From: Spirodela intermedia
Taxonomy: Eukaryota > Streptophyta > Magnoliopsida > Alismatales > Araceae
Assembly: GCA_902729315.2 (NCBI GenBank)
Contig: LR746265.1
Coordinates: 1,964,892 to 2,028,891 of the forward strand
Reading direction: 5' to 3'
Length of the DNA stretch: 64,000 nt
Within the stretch, counting starts at the first letter, position 1, and the number at the start of each line of letters is the position of its first letter. Shown here one piece after another: positions 48,191 through 61,800 of the stretch. The notes under the pieces were generated by a model that had not been told where the DNA came from, did not search any database, and saw nothing but the letters and a program-made list of their open reading frames with translations. The position numbers and the translations under genes are program-made.

Positions 48191-50321
48191 CTTCGACCTG
48201 CACCCTTCTTCTCAAGCCCACGACGGAGCAGGAACGAGAAGAGGTGATCGAGGAAAACCAAGCCCGAGAAGCCGCTGGGGAGAACCAGAGAATTTGAAGG
48301 CGGGGAGACGCAGACCAAAAGAGGGGATAGGAGGAGACCTGGGAGAGGTGTCCGCCTTCGGACGCCAAATCCCCCGCTGGTCTACTCATCGGGGTGATCT
48401 CCGGCATATCCATCAGGTCTACATCAATCGTCGTCTCCAATACCTTGCTGTCCTGGGGAAGAACCCCCCGACGACAGGTGCGAGGACGTGCATGGTCATA
48501 ATAGATATATATACCATATCTATCAGTCTATATATATATCTATATGTTGTATATTATATATATTACATTTTTTATCTATTTATTTTTATATTGAAGGTAT
48601 CGTATTTTCGCACGTTAAATTGTTTATCGGATGCCTGCGAAGTATATTTGCATCTACCCCTTTTTCCTTTTAATAAATATATATAAATAATGATAACGGT
48701 AAATGGTATATTAAATATATAAATAATATATATCAAGGGCCAGTCACACATCCTTTTTATTCCTGATCTAGATGCTCGAGGAAATCGTCAGCTTATTTGT
48801 TTATTTAAGTAAATATATTAAGAGGATAATATTAATAAAAATTGACGGGAATATGTATTTTTATCTTCATAAGTGTCTTCCACCTCCCATTATTATAATC
48901 TCATATTTCAAATAAAATGCCTAATTAAAGGACGCTTTAGTTAAAAAAACATTGATAAATTATATTTTCATTCCCGTCTGATATGGTCCCGAGATGTAAT
49001 TTATATATTTTCGATAATGAATAGTGACGTCGTCCATTAAAAAGTAGCGAAAGAACGTTCAATGTGACGTCGTTGGCTAATTAAAATATACTGAAAATAT
49101 GGGGCCGTCGACTTAGTCTAACGCACAGGATGAACCACCAGGAAATGACACGTGGGAAGATACAGGGCCAATTCGATGTTTTTCTAAATAAATATATGCT
49201 ATAAATAATATCACAAGGTACTTTCCAATAATATAATATCCATTTGAGCACTTAACGGGATTAACTTACGCTTCACAAAAATCTGTAAGATAAAAATTAA
49301 CCATTTATGAAAAAAAATTGTGAGATAAAATTTAACGAGAATTCTGAAAGATACAGGGATAAATTTGTTAAGAATATATTGACCGAGGGATGCAACTTCT
49401 ATTTTTCTGATACGGGGATCTCCCGATATATTAAACAGCCCCCTCCCCAATGCCATCAATTAACCCCAGGACATCATGGGGGGCGATTAATAGGAATATT
49501 CCATGACGAAAAAGAATATCCCCTGAGTGCTGGTCAAGACTTTTTACACGTGAAGCCTGGCCAGGTTCTGGGTTGTTTATCCGTCTGACGCTGTCGGTAA
49601 TTTTCACATAACACCCTCTTTACGCATCAAAAGATGATTTTATCTTCAATCACGATATATTGTGAACGTACTCCCTTTTGAAAGCCGTAAGATCAGGAGG
49701 AAGCAGGGTCTTTTCCACAATAATATAAACCAGCGAGGACGAAAGCCCAAATAATATATATATACTACGAGGGCGGGGAAAGGAAGTAAAAAGTTGCAAA
49801 ACTCGGATATTTATTGACGGTCTGTTAGTCAACAGGCCGAAAGCTCCACAAGCGGCCTCCGCGATGCGCCCGGGCATCAAATTAGACGACGACGGAGCCC
49901 ACTGGGCCTCAGGAACCGACCTCTTAAATTCACTGCTTCCTTAATTATGGCAACTGTTGACTCTAGTGACTGTCTGTCATCAGGGCTTCCAGAAATGGGT
50001 AAACAGAAGCGCCGTGGACTTCTGACACAGAAAGTCAACATCAGACGAGCCCAGGCCCATTAAGTGTCCTCGATGATTCTATACTACTTTCTGTGACCAC
50101 AAAATTGCATTATAGCGATTCCAAGCAGTACAAATTTAGATATCCTACTAGCAAGAATGGCTAAAAAGAAAGAAAAAAAAAAAAAAAAACCAAGGATCGG
50201 TATGTAAGGAAACCATCACCTCCCCGCATTGTAGAAGATCAGATCTCTTCATGGCAGAAAGAGAGATGCGAGTTGTCGGGTCCTTCAGGGAATATTCCCA
50301 GAGCCTCTCTAGGCGTTGACA
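48191..50321. other. AT-rich spacer between USP and MurE genes
   Basis: Starts GC-rich at the USP promoter (48191-48480), then becomes strongly AT-rich with TA runs near 48508-48570 and 48680-48740. An A-run lies near 50174-50189. No coding sequence or clear mobile element was recognised. Confidence 0.5.
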
Positions 50322-53300
50322 TCAGTGGCTCTCTGGTAATCTGCAACACGGCAAAAGTATTAAGTCAAATGGATGATTACCAGATTCTGTCTTAAGATGG
50401 GGGGCTGTTGACTGAAACCAGTCAAATGTGGGGATTGGGTTCCTGGGTAAAGGAAGAAACGATAGATTTATAGAGCGCACTGTTTTCTTCTCCAGAAAAT
50501 CCCCACATTCGGTCGGTGATGTTTCTCATCCAAAGTTCTTAAGTAATCTGCATCTATAATTCTCACAGATATTTGCTAAATGTCACCTGAAAACCTGTGA
50601 GGAGATTACACCGGGAGGCTTTCTTCTACTTAACGAGGACTCAAAGAGGGCATCAGACTGTGATTTCTGATCCCCGGAATCGGTGGCTCCCTGGAAATCA
50701 AACACAAGATCCTAACGCACAACCAGCAATGGCATATGCTGGTAAAATATAGGATAATATTTAGGCCCAACAGGAGTGCGCATGGGCCAGTAAGGCACAC
50801 ACACACAAAAATAATATTAATGGTTATATAAAAGAACTTACTAGTAACTGTATTTCAAATCATGAGCCATCATTCATTTCTTATTCATGAATGCTACCTA
50901 CTGTGGGAAAAGGGCGCTGGAGTTGGTTCTAGATGAACTTATTCAGATCAGTTTGGCACATTGGAAATGCCACGCTAAGTAGTGAATCGAAATGAAAAAT
51001 TCATATGGCATGTACATTTAAAAAACGATGATTTGGCGTGACACATTACATAAATGCCGAATAATTATGATACATAGGGAACTGGATTCAATATAATAGT
51101 TAATATTTGAATGCGAAAGTATTTTTCTGACTCACCTCCACGGAAATTCACTTGTGTCTATGCCTGCCTGATGCAACTCGTCCACATAGTGCAACGCTTC
51201 TCTGCACTCTTCTCTGTCATCAAAGAATTCCTTCTTATCACCCTCTATTTGATGTGTTTCATGGCCCTTGCCTGTGATAACCTGAAGAATAGACTACGAT
51301 TAGAAATTAGCTCTGAGAAGCATTTTCCCTTAACAGTAAGGTTCAGAAAATAAAATATCGATTTAAACACCGAGAGTGGAAAATATCTCAGAAGATGATC
51401 TTTGTGAATATCAACGAATTCCAATAATGGTTTCTATATAGCAGATAGTGCATAGGATAAAGATTACCCTGACTATATCCAGTAGACCCAATGAGTAGTA
51501 AAGCATTTGAAAAAGTATAGAAATTGGATGACTGAGTAATGTTTTTGCCCAATAAAAGATTTCTGCGATTACAGAAAAATGGGGATCCTCTGTCTGGCTT
51601 ATTGTTGGTCGTACTACCCTAAATGACAGCAGTAATGCTTTTGCTTTTGCGTAATTAGCACATATGGCTTCTCCGAAAAAACCTGCCAAGGTTATACCAT
51701 GATATGGAATTCATTTTAGAAGTAGATAACTAAAAAGGCAGCCAGATCATTTTGTCTCCTGTTTTTGGATTCCTGTCGAGAAAGATGGCATCCATTAATA
51801 TTGTCGAGAAGGAGCTAGTCCCGCTTTTCTCTTGGACAATTTCTTATTCTACTAATTCTTTCCACCTGTCAGTATGTTCAATTTGAGTATCAATGAAAAT
51901 AGCTCTATTCCACCGTACCAATGATAAGGACAACGAAACAGCACTATGGGACAATAATGAAAAAATAATATGAAAGGGAATGTTATTTGATGTGAAGTAA
52001 TGACTTTCCAGCCATAATATGCATAAATTTACCAACCACTAAAATGATGACTGCCCAACTGAAAGATGAATATTTAATAACACGAAATCAGTGTGACATA
52101 AACCTAAGCTTCAATAAGATTTGAAATATTCAATGACCAAGTGTTATGACGGCAGGATTAAAGAACCCACAACTGTGTCTCCTTCTTCACCCATTGCCAC
52201 AGCAGCTCGCACAGCAACTCTTCTGATGTCGTGAACGAAGAGTCTACACCCATTGGGAAGGGGAGGATAATAGTCATTCTCTCCATGTCTTAAGTAATCT
52301 TGCATGGTCATGCCAACGCCAGCGAGCATGTCATCCAGGATATCCACTGACCATATCAAGACAAACGATTAGTACAAGGACTTCAAGGGCCCCAGGCCAT
52401 TTCCAGCCAGAAGAAAACATCAAGAAAATTTATAAATGACAAGGCTTTAATGTTACATGGATCTTCGCTTCTGGGATTGTCAGATGTCAACATGACAACA
52501 TCACTTTTTTCGGTCGCAATCTTTGTCATCAGTGGTCTATTTCCTCTGTCTTTCTCACCTTCACATCCAACAACTGTATACATTCGTACAGAAGCAGGAA
52601 AGTCAGTATGATCAACAGCATGGGATCAATTATTTAGGTCGCTACACATATTCATCCCATATTTTCCTAACAGCCATAAAAAAGGATCGCATCATCATCA
52701 AATAATAATGGCTAAAATTTTAAGAAAGAAAACTTGGTAATGAAAGGAAAGACAGGACTCTTCTTTCACTAATGTATTGCATTAAGAAAAAAGTTACGTG
52801 TCTTTTTGCCAAAATGGCGCAGGGATTTCCAGCTATTAATAGTATATATGTGTTGGGGTGTGTATACACACACCCACACACTTCATCAAACAGGTAAAAC
52901 AGGGTGGTTGAATCACATTTATTAGTTAAATAAAAAACAAAGAAACTACATACCTGTAATGATCCTCTTTGGTGATATCTCTCTTACAGTATCCAACAAT
53001 TTAGATAATGATTCTGGTGTGCGTGCATGATCCACGATCACAGCAAACGCTTGCTCCTCATCTATCAACTCGCACCTACCAGGCACTGCGTCTACTTCTT
53101 CAATCCCTCTGACGATATCCTCCAATGGTGCACCAACCGCAATCCCAACTGATACAGCAGCAAGAATGCTGTATATGTTTTGCCTTCCAAGCAACCCTGA
53201 AGAGATTTCCAATATCCCCCTCGGTGTATGTACCAAGAGTTGTGTCTCAAACAAAGAAAGCTCAAATTTCAGAGGGTACACATCAGCATTCTTATTCTCA

Positions 53301-54883
53301 ATGGCATAGGTCACAACAGGGACCTCCGGGTTTCCTAGTCCAACGAAATATGAAGCATTTGAATCATCAATATTCACAACCTTCCGGTGACGCTCTGGAT
53401 CGACCATCTTTTCAAATAGCTTACCCTTGGTCTTCCTGTACTCCTCCACACTACCATGGAAATCATGGTTCTCTCCTGTCATGTTAGTGAAGACTGCAAT
53501 ATCGAAATCTATCTCATCACATCTACCAAGTGCTAAGGCACGAGAAGAAGTCTCCATAACCATGGCCTCGGTCCCATTGTGAACCATCTTTGCCATCAGA
53601 TTCTGCACCATCACTGCATCAGCATTCACATAGGGAGACTCCAACTTATTATCACCATGGATATAGCATCCAACAGAGCATAATATTCCAGTCTTCAGTG
53701 ACATTGCCTCGTAGAGCCCCTTAATCAAGTATGATGTGGTGGTTTTGCCGTTTGAACCAGTGATCCCAAATACAGACATGCTCCTTGAGGGGTTCCCGTA
53801 AAAGGATGCAGAAAGAACAGGAAGCACCGCACTTGTGTCCTCGACGATGACCAGGGCCTTGCACCACAATGTTTCCTCTATGTTGATTTCTTTACTAGCC
53901 ACCACTGCAACAGCTCCTCTCTTGTCAGCCTCGCTGAGAAACATATGACCATCGGTTTTGGACCCAATACAGCAGACGAAGAGATCACCTGGACTGACCT
54001 TCCTCGAATCGTGTTGGATTCCGGTGATGGCAATCTCCAGGTCCCCATAAACAGAGACGGGGACGACCCTACTTTCGTCAAGGAGCTCGGCCAAGGTCAT
54101 TCTGAACTTCGGCTCCATGATCCGTGGCCTAGATTTCCCAAAACTGTCAAGATCAAGATCGAACGAGGAAGACCCAGCAGCTGGAATTCCATTTAGACCT
54201 ACGCGCTCCTCTTCCCCGTCAGTAGCTTCATCATCGTCTTCTTCTACGTCCGAGAATTTAACCGAAATATCCTCCTGCGTCTCCTCTTCATCCTCGGAGA
54301 TGACAGTAAGTCCCTGCAGCTCGCTGATCTCGTCGAGGTCCACCACTTCCTCGGGAGCGAGCTCGTCGAGACCCTCGATTTCTGGTTGGGGTTTGCTCTT
54401 CTTGTTCTTCGGAGGATTCGGCTTAAGAAGGCCCTGCTTGACGAACTCCTTGCGCTTGAGGGCGATGGCGCGGTCTATGTCTCCAAAGAGGTCATCGCCG
54501 GAGTCGCTGGGGCCACCTTGGTCGGGGACATCAGGCGCGTCCTCCTCGAGGGCAAGGGCCGATAGGAAAAGAGGCTGGTCCTTCTTGTACTCTTCTTCTT
54601 GCGTCTTGCGGGCGCGGGAAACCTGGCGCTGGAACTGCTGCAGCTTGGACACGCCGTGGGCGGAGTCCTCCGGCGCCTCCGGTGGCTCCTCGTCGGCGGG
54701 CGATGGCGACGGGTGGAACTTGCCGTCGGGGCCGATGGCCGCGGGGGACAGGAGGGGGGTGCGGAAACGGAGCAGGAGAGGGAGCTGGGCCTTGACATGG
54801 GAGTAGATCTGCAGAGGGAGCCGGGACGTTGACGGCGGCGGCGGGACAGCTAGCGGCAGGAGGCAGAACGATGGAGGCGGCAT
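50322..54883 (-). CDS. MURE: Plastid MurE ligase homologue
   Basis: Five exons (minus order): 52954-54883, 52457-52573, 52171-52346, 51136-51281, 50322-50340; 795 residues. A transit-peptide-like N-terminus is followed by a long acidic, low-complexity region (about 50-250), then the Mur ligase core: N-terminal domain (SVYGDLEIAITGIQHDSRKV), ATP-binding GITGSNGKTTT (K380), central domain, and C-terminal domain with DNPR (675-678) and GKGHE. The last exon is only 19 nt and encodes the conserved end (F-P-W-R)LPESH. Bacterial MurE adds diaminopimelate to UDP-MurNAc-dipeptide. In flowering plants the homologue is a nucleoid protein associated with the plastid-encoded RNA polymerase and needed for chloroplast development. 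Two bacterial motifs are changed: DYAHTPD reads DHARTPE (618-624) and FGCGGDRD reads VGCEGEKD (645-652). Confidence 0.95.
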
Positions 54884-55323
54884 CGCAGCAATTGCAGCAA
54901 TCAGACCCTGGAAATTAACCAGTCACATCAGTTCCAAAGCCAGAAGATGGGAGGAAGCCTGCAGAAAGGAGATGAAGGGAGATGAGACCGGCCTGCGGAG
55001 GGTGAACGCCGGGGGCTTTACTGGGGTTTTTCCGGCCATGGTGGATAACGGTGGCAGAAGGCCGGCTAGCAGGCGACCGTTGCCATCTGATCTATAAGCC
55101 CCTACTGCAGTGATACCCCCTTTCCGAAGAGGAAGGAACCCCCATGGATCCGACATACCACCGGGCTACCCGTTTTCACGGATCCGAAGTCCAACTGCCA
55201 ACGTCTCTCTTCATTGGGACCCCCCGGAAGACCGGTAGCTAGAGAGCTGACTGCAAACTCTGCTTCCTTCTTCGTGGAGACGGATGGCCTCAGGCATATC
55301 AAAGAGGATTTATCTCCGCTAAC
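54884..55323. promoter_or_regulatory. Short divergent promoter region (MurE / coiled-coil gene)
   Basis: Only 440 bases separate the two divergent start codons, so both promoters and both 5'UTRs must lie here. No clear TATA box is seen on either strand. GC is moderate. A shared bidirectional promoter is inferred from spacing alone. Confidence 0.5.
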
Positions 55324-58300
55324 ATGGCCGACGACGACACGCCAGGAGAAGATCCGAAGGAGTGCTCCGCGGAGATCCCACCGGAAACTCCGCCGCCGTC
55401 TCCTCCGAGAGACGATGCTCCACGACCGGAGCTCGAAGAAGATTCTGAGGCTGATCCACAGAGCCCGTCGGAACTCCTGGTGGAGGGAAGCATGAGAATA
55501 AATGGGCTCTGTTCTGAGATTCTGAGTTCAATCTTGTCTACCCGGGGGTGCTTCTGGAGGATTTCTAGCAGGATAGATGGAGGCGAATCTGAGGGCTCCT
55601 TCAACGCAGAGCCCTCCGAGCAAGGAGAAATAAACTTAGAGGTTCTGCTGTCAGGGGCGAGTCAGCTTCGCGAGCAGGGGTTGGAGGTGGAGGCCAAGTT
55701 TTCCCGGTACGAGGAGAAGACAAGAAAGGAGAAGAGAGACTTGGAGGACAGGATTCTGGGTTTGACCGAGGAGAATGCCGACATCAGCCGCTTGCTTCGG
55801 ATAGCTCTCGTGGAGAAGGAAGCAGCAGAGAAGAGCCTGAACAGGTTGAAAGGAAGCGGGGAGCAGAGGAGGACGGCGATCCTACAAATTGCAGAGTGGG
55901 GGTTGCAGAAGGCCGGGTTCGGGTTCTTGAGGGGAGGGTCAGCCGAGGAGTCTCCAAATGAGCACCCGACCAGCTGCAATGCCAGCATGGCGTCAGATGT
56001 CAGTGAATGTGAGGAGGAGGAGGAGACCAGCCTGGTAACCTTCTTGGTTAAATTCTCCTGCATATGGGCTTTCAATGGTCTAAGAATACATGCCAAATGA
56101 GTATCTATTTTTGTCTCTTGGTAATTATTTTCCCCGCTAATAAATAAAACGAGACATAATTCTAAACGCATAGGATTAGGAGATATTCAGAGAGTGAAAT
56201 GATAAAGCTGAATGATAATGGATACTCATAAAATAGTAAGGTTTTCCCCAGATTAACAAGGAATTTTATCTGGGTTAGATAACCCACCCACATGACTGGT
56301 TTTACAGTTTAAGTTCCAGCGACCAATTTGCAGTCGTCTAGATGCAGAGGGAAGTCAAGGTCTGATTAAGGAATCTGATCTCGTATCTGAGGCATGGTAG
56401 ATTATTGGTTAATGCAATTGATATATTTAAAAAATGAAAATAAAAAATAAAAAGGGGCACATTAGCAGCATAAAACAGCACTATTTTTTAATTCCAACAG
56501 GAGCCCAGAGCCTAGTGTTCATATTCGAGGGAAACTCTGTTACGAAATGTTCCCTTTCCTCGTTACTTAAGCTTCTTATTGCAAATAAACTGTTTCTCCG
56601 CAAGAATAATTTCTAGTTGTTATATTGAATTTCACTGAGTTTATATGTTTTTGCTGTTGGATCTTTTTTGACCAGGCCTCTGCAGTCGAAAAGATAGTAA
56701 AAAATCTACGGCATGAGGTCACAGAATTACGATGTTCTTTAGGGGAGCAAAGGTGCTTCTATAGAAAGCTGTAGTGTTTAAATATTCTCATATTTCTTTT
56801 TTCATCAAGTTTCTAAAACAAAGTATCGCAATTGAAAAGATATTTGGATCACGTGAGTTCCCAATTCCATGAATGAGTATGAGGAACGGGAAACAGGACA
56901 AATCAGCGGCAGTTCAAGAGGATACTGGACTACGTTTTATACGATAAGAACAACCAAGAGGGGAATGATGCAGTATGTTTCAATGAAAGGATAATAGTTT
57001 TGACTATCCACTTTCTCTAAATCTCATGGGAGGCTAGTCTGTAAACCACCTGCCGCGAAACCTTTTATTTACAAATACTAGTTTGACTGTTCAGTTTTTC
57101 CAGAAACCAAAAGTTTTAAACACCTGGGACGCCCTGGAATTTCTAGTTATAAACCTTTTCCAACCAGGATTCATCTGCTCGACAACGGAAAAACATACCA
57201 TTTTAACGACATTATATGAAATTCTTGAGATTCTTTCTGAACAGAACTACTCATCCCTTTTCGTATGACCTAGACAACGCCGCAGGTAGGATCTTCTTCC
57301 ACTTGATTTCACTTCAACCTGATTCTTGTCTCTTCAGTATCAAAAGGAAGGAGATTGTATTTTCAATCTCAATTAGAGTCATTAAAAAACCGCGCATTAC
57401 AAGAAGATCCTATTCAGAACCTTGACGCTACTGATGCTCATGATTTTCACTGTAGAGCATGGTGTGGAGCACAGATTGTGGAATTACAGATATGGAGTTC
57501 TTCACAATAAAACACGTCTTATTTTTTCCTACTTTGGAATGTGTTTAATGCCACGTTGAAATCAACAATACAGAACTTGTACTCTTCCATAGATGGACAT
57601 TTTCACCATGATACCTCTCCCAGAGAATTTGATTCAGTGTTGACATCAAGGCATGCCTTTCCTGATTGTTGGACCAAGAACGAGTCCAATCCCGCCATCC
57701 AGAACCAGTGGGTCTGTAGACTACAGTACTAACCTCTAAAGAAGATTCTGTGCATGTGAGAAGTTTCCTTAGGTTTCGATTTGTCGGATTTCACGACGTT
57801 TCTTGGCGGTATCTTCTTTTTCCTTTTATTTAGATGTCTTTTCTTGGAAGTTGATTCTGGCTGTTGATTCTTTTCCAGATCGGAGAATGAACACCTACAA
57901 AGCCTGACAGATAAACAAGTAAAGGAATTGGCCGATAGAGATCTCCATATAAAAATTTTAGAAGAGAGGGAGAATATGCTGGCCCGAAATGTATTTATTT
58001 CCTTCTCTTTTACATCAAATATCTTGAAGTTTTCACATCTCATCTCTGGTATCTCTCTTTTTCGTTTACAAAGGTTGAAGAGCTAAGTCTAGAGTTGAGA
58101 GGATCAGAGGATGAACTTGCAAGATGGAGAGAAGCGTGTAAGTTGGAGGTAGAGTATGGGAATATTGCTATCAGAGAATGCCAGAGCGAGGTGAGCAAAA
58201 AAAAAGCGATCACGTATTTTTATTTTCTGTGTTTCGCTGTCATGCAGGAGCGTTAGAATCCATTTCCCAGAGAGAGCTCTTGTAATATTTACCTTTGTCC

Positions 58301-58804
58301 TATTCTGTCCATGCAAACACTCTGGACTTTGATCTATCTCATTTACGATTATGGAATGCCCGTGGCCTCCATACATTGTGAATCCTGAAAGCTTTTTCAT
58401 GTTGGCGAAACTCCACGTTTGTGAATCTCCGGGATGTTTCTCATTCTCCTCTGAGACCGTCATTCCTCCTGTTTCAGATTGCTGTTCTAAAAGAGGATTT
58501 CGAGAGGACGAAGGCCGCACTGGATGCTTCGAACAATAGGCTGAAGCTGAAAGAGAAGCTTGCTGAGGCCGCAATCGCTGCTCACGCGGCAGCAGAGACA
58601 TCCCTCAGACTGGCGGACAGCAGATCGGTTGGATTGAGAGAGGTGATCGAGGAATTGACGAGGCAGTTGGAGGAGGAAGCCGAGCGCAACAGGAGAGCAC
58701 AGAGCAGCGTTCGCCGGAGAGTTAGGCATATCTGCTGGCCATGGAGAGCCCTCAGAGTGAACCCCTCTGTAGCTGCTTTCATTGTTCGTGGGAACGCAGT
58801 TTAG
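55324..58804 (+). CDS. Plant coiled-coil protein (At3g49055-like)
   Basis: Five exons: 55324-56034, 56676-56752, 57879-57990, 58074-58190, 58478-58804; phases add up to 447 residues. The N-terminal 45 residues are acidic and Pro-rich (PPETPPPSPPRDD). Then come heptad-rich helices: EVLLSGASQLREQGLEVEAK, KTRKEKRDLEDRILGLTEEN, a Gly/Ser-rich gap, and a long coiled coil through exons 2-5 (VEKIVKNLRHEVTELR, KELADRDLHIKILEERENML, LREVIEELTRQLEEEAERN). It ends with a basic, Trp-containing tail (VRRRVRHICWPWRALRVNP). It resembles uncharacterised plant coiled-coil proteins; no catalytic domain is visible and no function is known to me. Confidence 0.85.
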
Positions 58805-61800
58805 ATGGTATCTCAATAAATAGCATACCGACAACGTTGTAATTCACCCTCAGTAAATCACGGAATGACGGTTATCACCTCACATCTTCATCATATACCC
58901 TTTCGTAGCCAGTAAGTAACCTTTTTAAAAAATGGAGGGACTTGAATGAAATAGTGTATCTTGGGGGGTCAAATCAAACAAACATACGGTTCGTTCTGTA
59001 ATGTGTTACGCTGTATAGATCTCCCGCCCGGCTCGAGCAAAACTGTCGCTCGAGCAAGTCTATTCTTGGAAGCTGAATCGTTTATCTTGCTTGAGATCCC
59101 TTTCAGACGAGGCCCAATCTTCGTGAACAGATGCCCTAAGTACAGATGAGATGGTGTTATCCATGGTCTCCTTCCCAGCTGCCGTTTTCTCGTGGAACGT
59201 TACCTCTCAAGGAATGTTTAGACCAAATGAGCAAGTGAGTAATTATGCGCGTTTCATCCTATTTATCTACCATTTTTCCATTTCTCCTCAGCCCAGTTAT
59301 TTCATAGTAACATAATTTTATGGATAAATATGGAAGATAATTTAGACGAATAATTTCATTCGTATTTTGAAAATTCGGTGCTGTGATAAGATCTTTGCCG
59401 ATAGATAACGTTTTTAAGTCAAGTCTTCCATGATGAAATGTTATGTTCCTCAGCTACTTTGGTTGTCCGTGTTTGTAGCAGATGGAAAATGTGACGATAA
59501 ATACTGTTTGGATTGATTGAAAATAATCAAAGTTTCAAGGGGGGCTGGGTGTCCAATGATGCGATCAAGATCATCTGGCAGTATCACAAGAAGATGGAAT
59601 TTGGATTTTAATCACGTGCTAAGCATGTAGGTGCCATGAGGAGATTCCCTTTGCTCTTGATGATCTTGTATGGTGATTCCTTTTAATCTTTGATTGGGAG
59701 GGAAGCTAATGCTTGGATTGTGTGGCTGGTGGAGTTGTTATTATTTGATGGAATGTAGGATTGAATTAGTGGGGAGTTCCTAGAAGAAACTTGGAAGGAC
59801 AATTGCATCTTTTGAGAGAGATGTGACGTAAACAAGGACTTTGAAACAAATACCATTTGATCATAAGCATTTCATTCATCAAAGGACACCTAATTTTTTG
59901 GCTGTTCTGAATTAAGAAATGATTATACTATGTTGTTATCACAAAAAACACTTGATATCAAGTTAATCATTGCTATCTATGATGCTTTAATTCGGTGAGA
60001 TTTTTACTGTAGAAAATGATCGTTTAAGATGGTTATTTGAAGATAATATTAGGAAATAAGAAATTTGTGTCTTTGTGTCTTCTAAGACTTATACTCTACA
60101 CTTCATGAATATGAGCTTGACAACTAAGGAGAAAAGAAGACATAAAAGCTCATACTATTGAAATAATATAGTATGATCAATTTAGAAATGAATTAGATTT
60201 GACTGAATTGATATATTACAGAATGTTGTGGCTTCTATTTCATCTTTGACATCCAAGATTGAAGCATACTTCACAAGACTTTGAAAAAGGAAAAAAAAAT
60301 GTGGAGCTAATGTTTATTGAAGATACAAACATGTTTATAATTTCTGTCCTTTTTGTGTCATCAATATTATTAGAATATACCTATAGTTGCTTTTGTCATC
60401 TTCAACTAATGGCCAAGTTTGGTTACATGGACCGCCATCTCATTGAAACCTATACTTGCTTAGTATAATTATATTCAATGTTCATAACTAGTTATGTTTA
60501 TTTTTTTGTTTATTCACCCATATAGTATGTTTTTCTACTAAGGATGTTATTGATTCTATATGATTACCTCTTAAAATAATTTTGAATGTAATACTCATTA
60601 GATTATATCTTTTGATATTTGGATGATTGAGCTTGTTCTCTTATATAACATTGATTTTATATTGTCTTTTTAAAAAAAAAAAGTTTCCAAACTTTTTCAT
60701 ATGATTGTTCATGTAAAACCTTGAGAAATTGTTGTTTCCTTCAGTGGCATGCTTTTACATTTTTCAGATTTATGTTTTATAAGACAATTGAAAATTATAA
60801 ACTTTAGTTCACTCTTGTTGCCCTAGATTTCCATTCATATGAAAAATTCTTCTGAATTTTCTTTTTCAAAGTATTCGACAAAACTTGTGTTAGCTTTGAA
60901 GTAATAAAATGATAAGATCCAATTACTACAATATATATATATATATATCTTGAACTAACTTGTTAAGCCCACAATAAATGTAACTTACTCCAAGAGGATA
61001 GGAGGTTGGATGTGTCATGTGACAATGAAGTCAAGATTAATTAAGTAAATCGTCAAGAGAGAAAGAGGAGGTTATTAGGGCACGAGATGAGATGAGGAAG
61101 AGGAGGAACAAATTTTAGGTTAGGGTTTGAGGGAAAGAGATACGAATGGTTATCACATTGATTCTTTTGTTCCATAATTTACTTTTAAGGCTCAATAATG
61201 AACATTAACTTCTTGTTTATGCACACCTCCACGTCCTATCTCTTAGTATTAATGTAATTCTGATGGCTCACAAATCTCATGACTATATGTGGAAAGAGAT
61301 GAGAATTAATTGAGGGCACAATTAAAATTCAGTTATGGGTATGACACAATTAATTGAAGAGAATAAAAATATTATTTAGAATACCAGGGAGTATACATCA
61401 AATGATAAAAATGATAAAAATATATATTTTCTCTTAGAGAATACATCACATTTGTAAGACAAAGAAGCCATAAATTTAGATCAAATGTAAAAAATAAAAT
61501 TATAATGAGATAAACTAACATATTCAAATAAGAATAAGTCCAAAAGTTGAAAATTCTAAGCTTTGATTGATAAATTAACATATCCCAAAAACCTTCCAAC
61601 AAAGACATGATATTTATAAACGTAACAAATGCATAAATTCAAGCCTAAAGATTGAAGTGGTAATACTTATTATATGATGAAAAATATGAATTAAGATATG
61701 TTTACAAAAGGCACTTTCAAATATTATTATCATATGATAATGATTAAGAGACAAGAATCAATCAAGAATATTAGATGATACAAGAGTTTGTCTGGTTAGA

